Assembly (NCBI RefSeq): GCF_005434945.1 | Contig: NZ_SKCH01000005.1 | Span: forward strand, 62,001-126,000 | Length of the DNA: 64,000 nt | From: Prescottella subtropica | Lineage (GTDB): Bacteria; Actinomycetota; Actinomycetes; Mycobacteriales; Mycobacteriaceae | Reading direction: 5' to 3' | Shown: positions 1-8,573 of the stretch, piece by piece | Layout of the letters: each line of letters starts with the position of its first letter | Position numbering within the stretch: position 1 is the stretch's first letter | Notes under the pieces: model-generated | Databases searched by the model: none | Told to the model about the DNA's origin: nothing | What the model saw: the letters and a program-made list of their open reading frames with translations, nothing else | Made by a program: the position numbers and the translations under genes

Positions 1-319
1 TGTGGGATTCCTCGGCGACCGTCACCGGCGCGCCGACCTCGGCGACGGTGGCCGCCACCAGGTCGTCGCGGCGGTCCCGCAGCCGGTCCGCCAGCTGGGT
101 GAGCACCGTCGACCGCTCCTGCGCCGACCGGGCCGCCCAGACCCGGCCCGCCGCGCGTGCGGCGGCGACGGCGGCGTCCGCGTCGGCGGTCGTGGCGACC
201 CCGGCCCGGCCGACGATCCGGCCGGTCGCCGGATTCACGACGTCCGAGGTGTGCGCGCACTCGATCCAGCGGCCGTCGACCAGTGCGGTCGACCGCCACC
301 ATCCGGGTGTCGTGTCCAT
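1..319 (-). CDS. Aldehyde dehydrogenase, N-terminal part (runs off window)
   Basis: About 106 codons are visible from the ATG at 319; the gene continues beyond the left edge. The translation has the typical NAD(P)-dependent aldehyde dehydrogenase N-terminus: a strand-forming GRWIE segment, then DVVNPATGRIVGR (the NPATG motif), then the helical AAVAAARAAGRVWAARSAQER stretch and LTQLADRLRDRRDDL. The catalytic Cys/Glu region is outside the window. It lies 35 bp downstream of the SDR gene and is probably the last visible gene of the acyl-CoA synthetase-SDR-ALDH operon. In that context it would oxidise the aldehyde made by the ThDP-dependent decarboxylase encoded upstream. Family assignment is secure; substrate is inference. 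Confidence 0.85.
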   Translation of the reverse strand, partial: MDTTPGWWRSTALVDGRWIECAHTSDVVNPATGRIVGRAGVATTADADAAVAAARAAGRVWAARSAQERSTVLTQLADRLRDRRDDLVAATVAEVGAPVTVAEESH

Positions 320-354
320 GCGGGATCCTCCTCGCGTGGTGGTGCCGGTGGCGG

Positions 355-1161
355 TCATCGGGCACCGTCCGGGTCGGTGTAGACGGCCTTGCCGAGCCAC
401 TGGCCGCCGTCGACGACGAGGACCTCGCCGGTGACGTAGGCGGCCCGGTCCGAGAGCAGGAATGCCGCCGACTCGGCGACCTCGTCGGGGGTGGTGAACC
501 GGGCGGCCGGGACACTCGCCAGGACGCGGGCGCGGGCCTCGTCGGTCGGCCACAGTGCCGCCCCGGCCCCTTCGGTCTCGGTGGGGCCGGGGGCGATGCA
601 GTTCACGCGGACCCCGCGGGCCGCCCACTCGACGGCGAGGGTGCGGGTCATCGCCACGACCCCGGCCTTCGCGGCGGCGCTGTGCACGGTGCCCGGGTGG
701 CCGTGCCACGCGTAGGTGGCGATGGTGTTGAGGATCGCGCCGTGGCCGGCGTCGAGCATGTGCTTCGCGGCGGCCCGGGTGCCGTGGAAGGTGCCGTTGA
801 GGACGATGTCGATGACGGCCTTCCAGCCGTTCGCGGACAGCTTTTCGCCGGGGACCACGAAGTTGCCGGCGGCGTTGTTGACGAGCACGTCGAGGCGGCC
901 GAACCGGTCGACGACACCGTCGACGACGTCCTCGACGGCGGCGGCGTCCCGGACGTCGCAGGTCAGGGCGATGCCCTTGCCGCCGGCGGCCTCGACGAGC
1001 GCGACGGTCTCGGCGAGCGGTTCCTCGCGGCGGCCGACGACGGCGACGGTGCCGCCGGCGGCGGCGTAGCGGACCGCGACGGAGCGGCCGATGCCGGAGC
1101 CGCCGCCGGTGACGACCGCGACCCGGTCGGCGAATTCGTGGCGGATGTCTGGTGCGGTCAT
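355..1161 (-). CDS. SDR-family oxidoreductase, 2,4-dienoyl-CoA reductase-like
   Basis: This 268-residue protein starts at the ATG at 1161, inside an ATGA overlap with the upstream synthetase stop, so translation is probably coupled. The Rossmann motif TGGGSGIG is near residue 16 and NNAAGN near residue 95. The usual SDR Tyr of the YxxxK motif is not present: the site reads VHSAAAKAG, with His where Tyr is expected, and is followed by AMTRTLAVEW and IAPGPTETEG. That pattern is characteristic of 2,4-dienoyl-CoA reductases such as B. subtilis FadH and peroxisomal DECR2, so it probably reduces an enoyl or dienoyl-CoA with NADPH. The C-terminus YVTGEVLVVDGGQW is standard for the superfamily. Its place after a CoA ligase fits an acyl-CoA substrate. 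A generic 3-oxoacyl reductase role is the alternative. Confidence 0.85.
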   Translation of the reverse strand: MTAPDIRHEFADRVAVVTGGGSGIGRSVAVRYAAAGGTVAVVGRREEPLAETVALVEAAGGKGIALTCDVRDAAAVEDVVDGVVDRFGRLDVLVNNAAGNFVVPGEKLSANGWKAVIDIVLNGTFHGTRAAAKHMLDAGHGAILNTIATYAWHGHPGTVHSAAAKAGVVAMTRTLAVEWAARGVRVNCIAPGPTETEGAGAALWPTDEARARVLASVPAARFTTPDEVAESAAFLLSDRAAYVTGEVLVVDGGQWLGKAVYTDPDGAR

Positions 1162-3251
1162 GCTCGGTACTCCTCGGGATGTGTGGGGGTGGTCTGGGGG
1201 CCGCGGACGACGAGGGCGTCGACAGCGAGTACGCCGTCCGGGCCGACCCGCAGCGGGTTGATCTCGACTTCGGTGATCGCCGGGGCGGCCGCGGCGCGCT
1301 CCGACACCGCGACGACGAGGTCGGCGAGCGCGTCGACGTCGACGGCGGGGCGTCCCCGCCAGCCGCACAGCAGCCGGTGGGCGGTGAGCCGGCGCAGCAT
1401 GCGGTGCGCGGTGGCGTGGTCGACGGGCGCCATCTCGAGCGCGACGTCGCGGTACAGTTCGGCCTCGGTGCCGCCGGCGCCGACGAGGACCACCGGCCCC
1501 AGGTCGGGGTCGCGGCGGACCCCGAGGATGACCTCGACGACGTCGGGCCGGCCGTCCATCTCCTCGACGACGTAGTCGCCGTCACCGAGGCGGGCGTGCA
1601 CGGCCGTGAACGCGGCGTGCAGTGCGTCCACGTCCGCGATCCCGACCTGCACGCCGCCAGCCTCGCTCTTGTGCTCGAGCCACGACGCCTTGAGCACGTA
1701 GGGCGGGGTGAGATCGGTCGCCGCGGCCGCGGTGGCTGCCGTGTCCGTGGGGGAGTGCACGATCCGCGCGGCCGGGAAGCGGACCCCGACGGGACGCAGG
1801 AACTCCTGCGCCGCCAGGTATCCGGTGCCGGTGAGATCCGCGGCCGGCGCGGTCGGGGCCGGCAGCGGCCGGGCCGGGGCGGCGAGCCGGGTGGCCACGG
1901 CGAGCGCGTCCACCGCGGTCTCGATGCTCGGGTAGACGGGCACCCCGTGCGCCCTCATCGCCTCGATCGTCGGTCCGGCCGCGACCATCGAGTGCACGAC
2001 CAGCGGGGTGCCGGTGCGGCGGGCCGCCGCCGCCATCTGCGCGACCAGCGCGGTCTCCCGCCCGGCGAGGGCCGGGTTGTCGACCGCGTAGCTGCCGAAG
2101 TAGCCGGTGAGCAGTACGGAGTCGGTCTCGTCGGAGTCGAGCAGCTCGGTCACCAGCGTCAGATAGTTCGTCAGGTCCTGTTCACCGGCGCCGGCCAGGT
2201 CGACCGGGTTGGCGCATGCGGCCCCGGCAGGCAGCAGCCGGGCCAGCCGCGCCGTCGTCGGCGCGGAGAACTCGGCGACGTCGAGGCCGGCGCGGGCGGC
2301 GACGTCGGCGGCGATCCCGGTCTGGCCGCCGCTGTCCCCGACGATCCCGATCCGCGGGCCGGCCGGGACCCCGGACGCCAGCAGCAGCTGCGCGACCTGC
2401 ACGATCTGGCCGGGGGTGTGGACCCGGACGGCGCCGGCGGCCCGGGCGGCGGCGTCGACGACGTCGAGGACCGAGGTCATCGAGCCGGTGTGCGAGCGGG
2501 CGAGTCTCGTGCTGGCGGCCGACTCGCCGACGGTGAGCAGCAGCGTGTGCTTGCCGGCGTCCCGCAGCCGGGTGATCGCCCGGATCAGTGCGGCGCCCCC
2601 CGAGAAGCTCTCCAGGTAGAGGGCCACGACCCGGGTCCGGTCGTCGCCGGCCAGGTCGTCGAGCAGTTCGACGGCGGTCACGTCGGTCCGGTTGCCGATC
2701 GAGACGAACCGGGAGACCCCCATCCCGGCCCGCGCCGCGAGGCCCGCGATCTCCGAGCCGAGCTGGCCGCTCTGCGAGACGATCGCGATGTGCCCGGCCG
2801 TGAAGCCGCCCCACGCCAGCTGCAGATCGGTGGAGGTGTCGACGAGGCCGAGGCTGTTCATGCCGACCAGGCGCGCCCCGGCGGCCCGGATGCGGTCGGC
2901 GATCGCGTCCTCGTCGGGCACTCCGGCGGTGATGCCGAGGAAGCCGCGGACCCCCAGGGTGAGGGCCTCGTCGACGACCGCGCCGACCGCGGCCGGCGGC
3001 ACGCACAGCGCCACGAGTTCCGGCACGCCCGGCAGGTCGGTCAGGGACCGGTGGGCGGGGGCGCCGAGCAGGGTGCCGCCGCCGCGGTTGACGAGGTACA
3101 CGTCGCGTCGGTCGCGGCCGGTCAGTGCGCCGCGGGCGAGCCAGTATCCCCACTTGGCCGGGTCGGCGCTGGCGCCGACGACGGCGACCGAGGCCGGATC
3201 GCGGAACACGTCGAGGGTGGGGGTGGTGACGAGTTCGGGACTCTGGGTCAT
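1158..3251 (-). CDS. NDP-forming acyl-CoA synthetase (acetate-CoA ligase family)
   Basis: A 697-residue protein. The start at 3251 is chosen because AGGACAGGA lies just upstream; a longer reading frame adds an implausible Pro-rich leader. The N-terminal CoA-binding Rossmann domain begins PASVAVVGASADPAKWGY; a succinyl-CoA-synthetase-like ligase domain follows (SHTGSM with the phosphohistidine-type His region, GDSGGQTGIAADVAA); the C-terminal third is an ATP-grasp domain (PYVLKASWLEHKSEAGGVQVGI, EVEINPLRV). This is the fused alpha-beta architecture of ADP-forming acyl-CoA synthetases, which make acyl-CoA from a carboxylate, CoA and ATP. Its stop overlaps the SDR start by 4 bp. A TetR-type operator lies at 3271-3288 directly upstream. 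The acid substrate is unknown; in context it is the product of the neighbouring aldehyde dehydrogenase. Confidence 0.88.
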   Translation of the reverse strand: MTQSPELVTTPTLDVFRDPASVAVVGASADPAKWGYWLARGALTGRDRRDVYLVNRGGGTLLGAPAHRSLTDLPGVPELVALCVPPAAVGAVVDEALTLGVRGFLGITAGVPDEDAIADRIRAAGARLVGMNSLGLVDTSTDLQLAWGGFTAGHIAIVSQSGQLGSEIAGLAARAGMGVSRFVSIGNRTDVTAVELLDDLAGDDRTRVVALYLESFSGGAALIRAITRLRDAGKHTLLLTVGESAASTRLARSHTGSMTSVLDVVDAAARAAGAVRVHTPGQIVQVAQLLLASGVPAGPRIGIVGDSGGQTGIAADVAARAGLDVAEFSAPTTARLARLLPAGAACANPVDLAGAGEQDLTNYLTLVTELLDSDETDSVLLTGYFGSYAVDNPALAGRETALVAQMAAAARRTGTPLVVHSMVAAGPTIEAMRAHGVPVYPSIETAVDALAVATRLAAPARPLPAPTAPAADLTGTGYLAAQEFLRPVGVRFPAARIVHSPTDTAATAAAATDLTPPYVLKASWLEHKSEAGGVQVGIADVDALHAAFTAVHARLGDGDYVVEEMDGRPDVVEVILGVRRDPDLGPVVLVGAGGTEAELYRDVALEMAPVDHATAHRMLRRLTAHRLLCGWRGRPAVDVDALADLVVAVSERAAAAPAITEVEINPLRVGPDGVLAVDALVVRGPQTTPTHPEEYRA

Positions 3252-3270
3252 GACATCCTGTCCTTCAATG

Positions 3271-3288
3271 ACTGTCTGGTTAGTCAGT
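3271..3288. promoter_or_regulatory. TetR-type operator, copy A
   Basis: ACTGTCTGGTTAGTCAGT, an imperfect 18-bp palindrome in the 64-bp gap upstream of the acyl-CoA synthetase start. It matches copies at 6207-6224 and 6996-7013 at 13 invariant positions (ACTG..TG...AGTCAGT). Probable binding site of the TetR protein encoded at 6306-6899. Confidence 0.65.
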
Positions 3289-3315
3289 ATCGGGTCGCCG
3301 GGTGGGCCCGCACCG

Positions 3316-4911
3316 TCAGCCGGCGGCAGGCTCCCGCACGTGGATGAGGGTGGGCCGGTCGGCGGCCAGCGCCGCCCGCACCGCGGGACCGACTTCGGCA
3401 CAGGAGCCGGCCGCGACCCCGTGGCAGCCGAGCGCGCGGGCCAGGGCCGGGAAGTCGGGGGCGGGCAGGTCCACCGCGTGGACGCGGCCGTCCCGGTCGA
3501 CCATCTCGTTGCGGATCTCGCCGTAGCCGCCGTTGTCGACGACCACCACCGGCAGCGCCAGCCCGGCTTCGGCGGCCGACGCGAGCTCGGCGACCGTGAA
3601 CATCACCCCGCCGTCGCCGAGGACCGCCACGACCTGCCGGTGCGGTGCCGCGAGCTTCGCGCCGATCGCCGCGGGCAGCCCGTAGCCGAGCGTGCCGAGA
3701 CCGGCGGGGTAGAGGAACGACCGCGGCCGGTGCAGCGGCAGGTTCGACAGCAGCCCGTAGTAGCAGGCCATCGCGCTGTCCCCGGCGATCACCGCGTCGT
3801 CGTCGAGGACCGCCGCCAGTGACTCGCACAACCCCAGGTAGCGGGCGCCCTCGGTCCGGGCGTCGCCGCGGAGCCGGTCCCGCCACTGCGCGGCCCGCTC
3901 CGCGGCGGCGGGCGCCGGCGCCGCGGGCAGCCGCTTGGTCAGGGTGGCGAGGACGTCGGCGGCGTCACCGACGACCGCGACCGTGGGGCGCGCGTTCGTC
4001 GCGATCGACAGCGGGTCGATGTCGATCCGGATCAGCGTCGACTCGGGTATCGGACCCCACCACCAGTCGGCCGGGGACAGTTCGGTGCCGACCGCGACCA
4101 CGACGTCACTGTCCCGGACCAGCTCGAGCAGCGACGGGTGCTGCACACCGGCACCGAGCGACAGCGCATGGTCCTCGGGGAGGACACCCTTGCCGTTCGT
4201 GGACGTGACGACCGGCGACCCGAGCGTCTCGGCGAACCCGCGCAGTTCGTCGGCGGCGGCACTGCACCCGCCGCCGGCGATCACGAGCGGACGCCGCGCC
4301 GACCGGAGCAGCCCGGCGGCCGCATCCAACTGGGCGACGGCGGGTGTCGGGGTCGCCGGCACGACGGGACGTTCGGGCACCACTGCGGCCTCGTGGTCGA
4401 GCAGATCCAGCGGGATCTCCAGATAGGCGGGACGCGGTCGCCCGTGCGTCATGGCCGCGAAGCACTGCGCGACGGCGTGCGGGATCTCCTCGACGCTGGT
4501 GACCCGCTGGGCGTGCCCGACGACGGCACTCATCGCGTCGAACTGGCTCTTGACCTCGTGCAGCAGCCCGTTGTAGCCGCCGGGATGCCCGAGTGGCATG
4601 CCGGGGGCGACGAACAGCACCGGGATCGAGTCGGAGTAGGCCTGCGCGGCGGCAGTGGCCGCGTTGAGGATCGCCGGTCCGGTGGTGGTCACGCACACGC
4701 CGGGCCGGCCGCTGACCCGCGCATACCCGTCGGCCGCGTAGCCGCCGCCCTGCTCGTGGCGGGGTGAGACGTGCCGGATACCCGAGTCCTTCAACGCCGA
4801 GTAGATCGCGAGGTTGTGGGTGCCGGGGATGCCGAAGATCGTGTCGACCTCGTGCGCGATCAATGCGTCGACGAGCGCCTGGCCGCCGGTGACACCTGGT
4901 CGGGACATCAT
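3316..4911 (-). CDS. ThDP-dependent 2-oxo-acid decarboxylase / acetolactate-synthase-like enzyme
   Basis: A 531-residue thiamine-diphosphate enzyme. The N-terminal Pyr domain has FGIPGTHNLAIYSAL, then PRHEQGGGYAADGYAR (the HEQ Glu that activates ThDP), a central domain follows, and the PP domain has GLGTLGYGLPAAIGAKLA and the metal-binding GDGGVMFTVAELASA...NGGYGE. The GIRHVSPRHEQGGGYAADGYAR context and NGLLHEVKSQ region resemble proteins annotated as 5-guanidino-2-oxopentanoate decarboxylase (AruI-like) more than biosynthetic acetolactate synthase. The gene follows the amino-acid dehydrogenase by 46 bp in the same direction. Expected role: decarboxylating the 2-oxo acid from amino-acid deamination to an aldehyde. 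Ribosome-binding site is weak. Exact substrate (2-ketoarginine, phenylpyruvate, branched-chain oxo acid) cannot be read from sequence. Confidence 0.85.
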   Translation of the reverse strand: MMSRPGVTGGQALVDALIAHEVDTIFGIPGTHNLAIYSALKDSGIRHVSPRHEQGGGYAADGYARVSGRPGVCVTTTGPAILNAATAAAQAYSDSIPVLFVAPGMPLGHPGGYNGLLHEVKSQFDAMSAVVGHAQRVTSVEEIPHAVAQCFAAMTHGRPRPAYLEIPLDLLDHEAAVVPERPVVPATPTPAVAQLDAAAGLLRSARRPLVIAGGGCSAAADELRGFAETLGSPVVTSTNGKGVLPEDHALSLGAGVQHPSLLELVRDSDVVVAVGTELSPADWWWGPIPESTLIRIDIDPLSIATNARPTVAVVGDAADVLATLTKRLPAAPAPAAAERAAQWRDRLRGDARTEGARYLGLCESLAAVLDDDAVIAGDSAMACYYGLLSNLPLHRPRSFLYPAGLGTLGYGLPAAIGAKLAAPHRQVVAVLGDGGVMFTVAELASAAEAGLALPVVVVDNGGYGEIRNEMVDRDGRVHAVDLPAPDFPALARALGCHGVAAGSCAEVGPAVRAALAADRPTLIHVREPAAG

Positions 4912-4957
4912 TCACTTCGCTTTCTCGGAGGGGGGTGCGGGTGGGGCCGGGGAGGGG

Positions 4958-6181
4958 TCAGTACGTCGGGAACGTGGCGGTGATGGTGGCGAGGCGCTGC
5001 GACGCGAGTTCGAACGCGGCCGCCCGCAGGCTCACTCCCTGCTCGTCGGCCCGGTCGAACATTTCGCGGCTCAGGGCCTGCATGCGGTCGGCGATCTTGT
5101 GGAACGACTGCTCCGGGGTGCCGTCGACGTCCCCGAAGAACACCCACCACCACCAGGCGTTGGTCGCCGAGTTGGCGACGAAGTCGGGGGACACCTCGAC
5201 CCCGCGGGCGGTGAGCAGGGCTTCCGCCTCGGGGGTGACGGGCATGTTCGCGGCCTCGACGACGATCTGCGCGCGGATCTGCGCCTGGTTCTCGGCGGTG
5301 ATGCAGTACGAGATGGCCGCCGGCACCAGTACGTCGGCGTCGAGTCCCAGCCACTCGGTGGCCGGCCGCTGCGCGTCCTCGGGACGCAGGGCGGCGCGGT
5401 CGACGTTGCCCTTGGCGCTGCGGGTGCGCAGCAACTCCTCGACATCGAGACCGTGCTCGTTGAACACCACACCCTCGACGTCGACGATCCCGACGATGCG
5501 GACGCCGGCCTCGGCGAGGTAGCGCGCGGTGGCGCCGCCCATCGAGCCGAAGCCCTGGATCACGGCGCTCGACTCGGACGGGACCAGCCCGCGTCGCGCC
5601 ATCGCGTCCAGCGCCGACTGCGCCACCCCGTAGCCGCCGACGAGTTCGTCGAGTCGGATCCCGTCGACGACGCTCGAAAACGCGGTCTTCATCCGCAGTT
5701 CCGCGGCCTCGGGATCGTCGACCACCTGGTAGGCGGCCTGGATCGAGCTGTCGATGCCCAGTTCCGGGAGCAGTCGGTCGACGGTGGTCTGCTGGATGCC
5801 GAAGTCCTCGCCCATCGTCCAGCGCTTCTCGATCAGCGGGCCCATCGCGGCGAGGTAGCGGCCGAGGACGGCGTCGGCGTCGGGGTGGTAGGGGTCGAAG
5901 TCGATGCCGCCCTTGGCACCGCCGAGCGGCACGTAGTGGGCGCCGGGCTCGAAGTGGATCGCCTCCTTGAGCGTCATGCCGCGGGCCAGGCCGCGGACCT
6001 CGTCGAGGGTGCAGCCGGCCCGCATCCGCAGCCCGCCGGAGGAGACGCCGCGCACGAGCCGGTCGATGACGAGGTAGCCGGTCGCGTCGGTGTCGGTGTC
6101 CCGCCAGACGGCCTCGTAGAAGGCGGCGTCGCCGCGGGACTCGTCCGTGGCGCCGATCGCGTTGGGAAGGGTCATCGACAT
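4958..6181 (-). CDS. Glu/Leu/Phe/Val dehydrogenase family protein
   Basis: A 407-residue NAD(P)-dependent amino-acid dehydrogenase. The ATG at 6181 follows AGGAGC at close spacing; a second ATG two codons later is possible, and the longer frame to 6250 would run through the operator. Motifs: GGLRMRAGCTLDEV, the MTLKEAIH segment, the PLGGAKGGIDFDP catalytic-Lys motif, GEDFGIQ, and a Rossmann GFGSMGGATARYLAEAG. It interconverts an L-amino acid and its 2-oxo acid with ammonia. It is the first gene of the operon with the ThDP enzyme and has an operator (6207-6224) at its front edge. The family does not reveal specificity; glutamate, phenylalanine and branched-chain substrates are all possible. 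Confidence 0.88.
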   Translation of the reverse strand: MSMTLPNAIGATDESRGDAAFYEAVWRDTDTDATGYLVIDRLVRGVSSGGLRMRAGCTLDEVRGLARGMTLKEAIHFEPGAHYVPLGGAKGGIDFDPYHPDADAVLGRYLAAMGPLIEKRWTMGEDFGIQQTTVDRLLPELGIDSSIQAAYQVVDDPEAAELRMKTAFSSVVDGIRLDELVGGYGVAQSALDAMARRGLVPSESSAVIQGFGSMGGATARYLAEAGVRIVGIVDVEGVVFNEHGLDVEELLRTRSAKGNVDRAALRPEDAQRPATEWLGLDADVLVPAAISYCITAENQAQIRAQIVVEAANMPVTPEAEALLTARGVEVSPDFVANSATNAWWWWVFFGDVDGTPEQSFHKIADRMQALSREMFDRADEQGVSLRAAAFELASQRLATITATFPTY

Positions 6182-6206
6182 GGAAGCTCCTGACTTCGAC
6201 GGTCTT

Positions 6207-6224
6207 ACTGAGTGCTCAGTCAGT
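6207..6224. promoter_or_regulatory. TetR-type operator, copy B
   Basis: ACTGAGTGCTCAGTCAGT lies 25 bp upstream of the amino-acid dehydrogenase start. It contains a perfect inner inverted repeat ACTGAG-TG-CTCAGT and matches the copies at 3271-3288 and 6996-7013. Likely operator of the local TetR regulator. Confidence 0.68.
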
Positions 6225-6305
6225 ATGACGTGGATCACTCGTCGGGTCAAGGGTTCCGGTGAACCGCCTGTTCAGGCAGGGTGGGCGCCGGCCGCGCCCG
6301 GCCGG

Positions 6306-6899
6306 TCAGATGCCCAGTTCCCGGGACAGGGTCAGTTCCATCCAGTCCGCCGCCTGCGCGGCGGTGACGGCCTCGTCGAACACGACCTGCTGCACGGTCA
6401 GCCCGTCCAGCAGGGCCGTCAGGCGCCAGGCCGCGCCCGCCGGGTCGGGGCAGTGGAACTCGCCGGTGCGGGTGCCCTCGTCGATGAGCTCGATCAGGAC
6501 GTCCCGCCAGCCGGTGTCGAGGTCCCGGACCACCTTGCGCAGTTCCGGGTTGCGCAGGCTCGCCGACCAGGACTCGATCCACAGGCGCCAGCCGAACGCG
6601 GTACCGGTGGGCCCGTACTCGCGCAGGACGGTGCGGACGTGGGTGGCGGCGTCCCCGTCGGTGGACGCGAGCACGGCCCGCAGGCGGTCCATGTCGCGGT
6701 TCGCGCCGAAGCGGAGCGCGGAGATGACGAGGTTCTCGAGGTTCTCGAAGTGGTAGAAGATCAGCCCGGTACTGACGCCGACCCGTTTGGCGAGGTCGGC
6801 CCCCCGAATCTGGCCGATGCCGGTGTCTTCGATCGCCTCGAGGGTCGCATTGAGGATGTCCTCGCGCCGGACGGCCGCATCCTTCTTCACTCGTGCCAC
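6306..6899 (-). CDS. TetR/AcrR-family transcriptional regulator
   Basis: A 197-residue protein from the GTG at 6899. An ATG at 6977 would add 26 residues but would overlap the probable control region; no convincing ribosome-binding site settles the start. The N-terminal DNA-binding domain reads REDILNATLEAIEDTGIGQI, then an HTH with LAKRVGVSTGLIFYHFENLENLV, the usual TetR signature (helix 3 ending in YxHF). The C-terminal half (ELRKVVRDLDTGWRDVLIELI, FDEAVTAAQAADWM) is a ligand-binding helical domain of the type in which a small acyl-CoA or amino-acid-derived effector binds. It lies between the minus-strand catabolic genes and the plus-strand permease, with matching operators in front of all three flanking units. 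Predicted local repressor; effector unknown. Confidence 0.85.
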   Translation of the reverse strand: MARVKKDAAVRREDILNATLEAIEDTGIGQIRGADLAKRVGVSTGLIFYHFENLENLVISALRFGANRDMDRLRAVLASTDGDAATHVRTVLREYGPTGTAFGWRLWIESWSASLRNPELRKVVRDLDTGWRDVLIELIDEGTRTGEFHCPDPAGAAWRLTALLDGLTVQQVVFDEAVTAAQAADWMELTLSRELGI

Positions 6900-6995
6900 G
6901 GCAGTGATGGTACTTGTGACCTCCGGTATCAGTGGAATGTGACATACGTTGTGGGTTGACAAGAATGTGATGTACACCGCACAGTGATGGTGCTG

Positions 6996-7013
6996 ACTGA
7001 GTGGCTAGTCAGT
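6996..7013. promoter_or_regulatory. TetR-type operator, copy C
   Basis: ACTGAGTGGCTAGTCAGT lies 73 bp upstream of the permease start, downstream of a TTGACA hexamer at 6956-6961 that may be its -35 (no good -10 seen). It differs from copy B at only three positions. Two direct copies of AATGTGAyrTAC (6936-6947 and 6964-6975) lie between it and the TetR gene and could be a second control element. Confidence 0.66.
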
Positions 7014-7086
7014 TGCCCGCGCGGTTCGACACGCGCCGAGAGCACCGGCTGGCGCCGATGCCACACACCATCGAGGAGCGTCCACT

Positions 7087-8538
7087 GTGAGCGATGCATT
7101 GACCACCGACTCCCCAACGGGGTTACCGCCCGCGACGAACACCGACACCGGCCCGGAGGCGGCCTGCCTGAAACGGGTGATGAAGAGCCGGCACCTGTTC
7201 ATGATCACCCTCGCCGGTGTGATCGGGACCGGACTGTTCCTCGGCACCGGCCAGGTGATCGGCCAGGCCGGGCCCGGCGGCACCATCGTCGCCTACCTCG
7301 TCGGCGGCTTCCTGCTCTACCTGACGATGGTCTGCCTCGGGGAACTCTCCGTCGTCATGCCGGTGTCGGGGTCGTTCCAGGCGCACGCCACCAAGTACAT
7401 CGGGCCCGGCACCGGATTCGCCATCGGCTGGATCTACTGGCTGAGCTGGGCCAGCTTCATCGGACTCGAATTCCTGTCCGCCGGCATCGTCATGCGGTAC
7501 TGGTTCCCCGGCACCCCGACCTGGATCTGGTCCGCGGTGTTCATCGTCGTGCTGTTCCTCGTCAACTGCTTCACCGCACGCTCCTTCGCGGAGACCGAAT
7601 ACGTGCTGGCCGGGATCAAGGTGCTGGCGGTGGCCCTGTTCATCGTCCTGGGCGGTCTGGCCATGTTCGGAATCATCGGCATGGACGGCCAGGACGCGCC
7701 GATGCTGTCGAACTTCACCGACAACGGCGGCTTCTTCCCCACCAGCATCGGCGCCGTGTGCGCCGCGATGATGACCGTCGTCTACACGTTCATGGGATCG
7801 GAGGTCATGGGTGTCGCCGCCGGCGAGACCGAGGATCCCGGCAAGGCCGTCCCGCGGGCCGTCAAGACCGTCGTGTTCCGGCTCGTGTTCCTCTACCTCG
7901 GTGCGATCGTCATCCTCGTCGGCCTGATCCCGTGGAACACGGTCGGTCTGGACCAGAGTCCGTTCGTCACCGTGTTCGACGCCATCGGCATCCCGTACTC
8001 GGCGAGCCTGATGAACTTCGTCGTCCTCGTCGCGATCCTGTCGGTCGGCAACACCGGGCTGTACATGTGCACCCGCATCCTGTGGTCGCTGTCGCAGGAA
8101 CGGTCCGCGCCGGCCGCCTTCGGCCGGACCACCAAGCGCGGCATCCCGCTCGTCGCGCTGCTCGTCACCCTCGCCTTCGGGCTGTTCTCGCTGCTGTCGA
8201 GCGTCGTCGCCGCGGACACCCTGTTCGTCTTCCTCATCTCGGTCAGCGGCATCGGCGGCGCCCTCAGCTGGATGACCATCGCCTGGTCGCAGTACCGGTT
8301 CCGGCGGCAGTACGTCCGCGACGGCGGCCGGGTCGCGGACCTGCCCTACTCGGCACCGATGTTCCCGGTCACCCCGATCCTCGTCATCGTCATGAACATC
8401 GCGGTGTTCGTCGCCATGGCCTTCGACGGGACCCAGCGGCTCTCCCTGATCCTGGGACTCGGCCTGGTGCCGGTCTGTTACGCGCTCCACCACTTCGTGG
8501 TCAAGCGGCACCAGAACCCGGCACTGCTGCCCGGCTGA
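7087..8538 (+). CDS. Amino-acid permease (APC superfamily)
   Basis: A 483-residue integral membrane transporter. It starts at a GTG (7087) with GGAG eight bases upstream. After a polar ~35-residue N-terminus the first helix carries the substrate-binding signature FMITLAGVIGTGLFLGTG, with the conserved GELSVVMPVSGSFQAHATKY segment near residue 90; about 12 hydrophobic segments can be traced. This matches the AAT-type proton-coupled amino-acid transporters of the cytoplasmic membrane (LysP/AroP/GabP relatives). It is followed after 35 bp by a D-amino-acid dehydrogenase, so the two are probably co-transcribed, and it is preceded by operator C. The substrate is likely the amino acid consumed by the surrounding catabolic genes; specificity cannot be read. 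Confidence 0.9.
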   Translation: MSDALTTDSPTGLPPATNTDTGPEAACLKRVMKSRHLFMITLAGVIGTGLFLGTGQVIGQAGPGGTIVAYLVGGFLLYLTMVCLGELSVVMPVSGSFQAHATKYIGPGTGFAIGWIYWLSWASFIGLEFLSAGIVMRYWFPGTPTWIWSAVFIVVLFLVNCFTARSFAETEYVLAGIKVLAVALFIVLGGLAMFGIIGMDGQDAPMLSNFTDNGGFFPTSIGAVCAAMMTVVYTFMGSEVMGVAAGETEDPGKAVPRAVKTVVFRLVFLYLGAIVILVGLIPWNTVGLDQSPFVTVFDAIGIPYSASLMNFVVLVAILSVGNTGLYMCTRILWSLSQERSAPAAFGRTTKRGIPLVALLVTLAFGLFSLLSSVVAADTLFVFLISVSGIGGALSWMTIAWSQYRFRRQYVRDGGRVADLPYSAPMFPVTPILVIVMNIAVFVAMAFDGTQRLSLILGLGLVPVCYALHHFVVKRHQNPALLPG

Positions 8539-8573
8539 GCCGTCACCGCCCCGTCCCCGAAAGGAACCCGCAC

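Noticed and set aside
1152-3347. Plus-strand 731-codon frame across the acyl-CoA synthetase
   Set aside because: No domain or motif, Gly/Arg/Asp-rich; the minus strand has a full enzyme with a ribosome-binding site.
6900-6977. N-terminal extension of the TetR protein to the ATG at 6977
   Set aside because: It would add 26 residues without similarity to the TetR domain and run through the probable control region; the GTG at 6899 gives a usual length.
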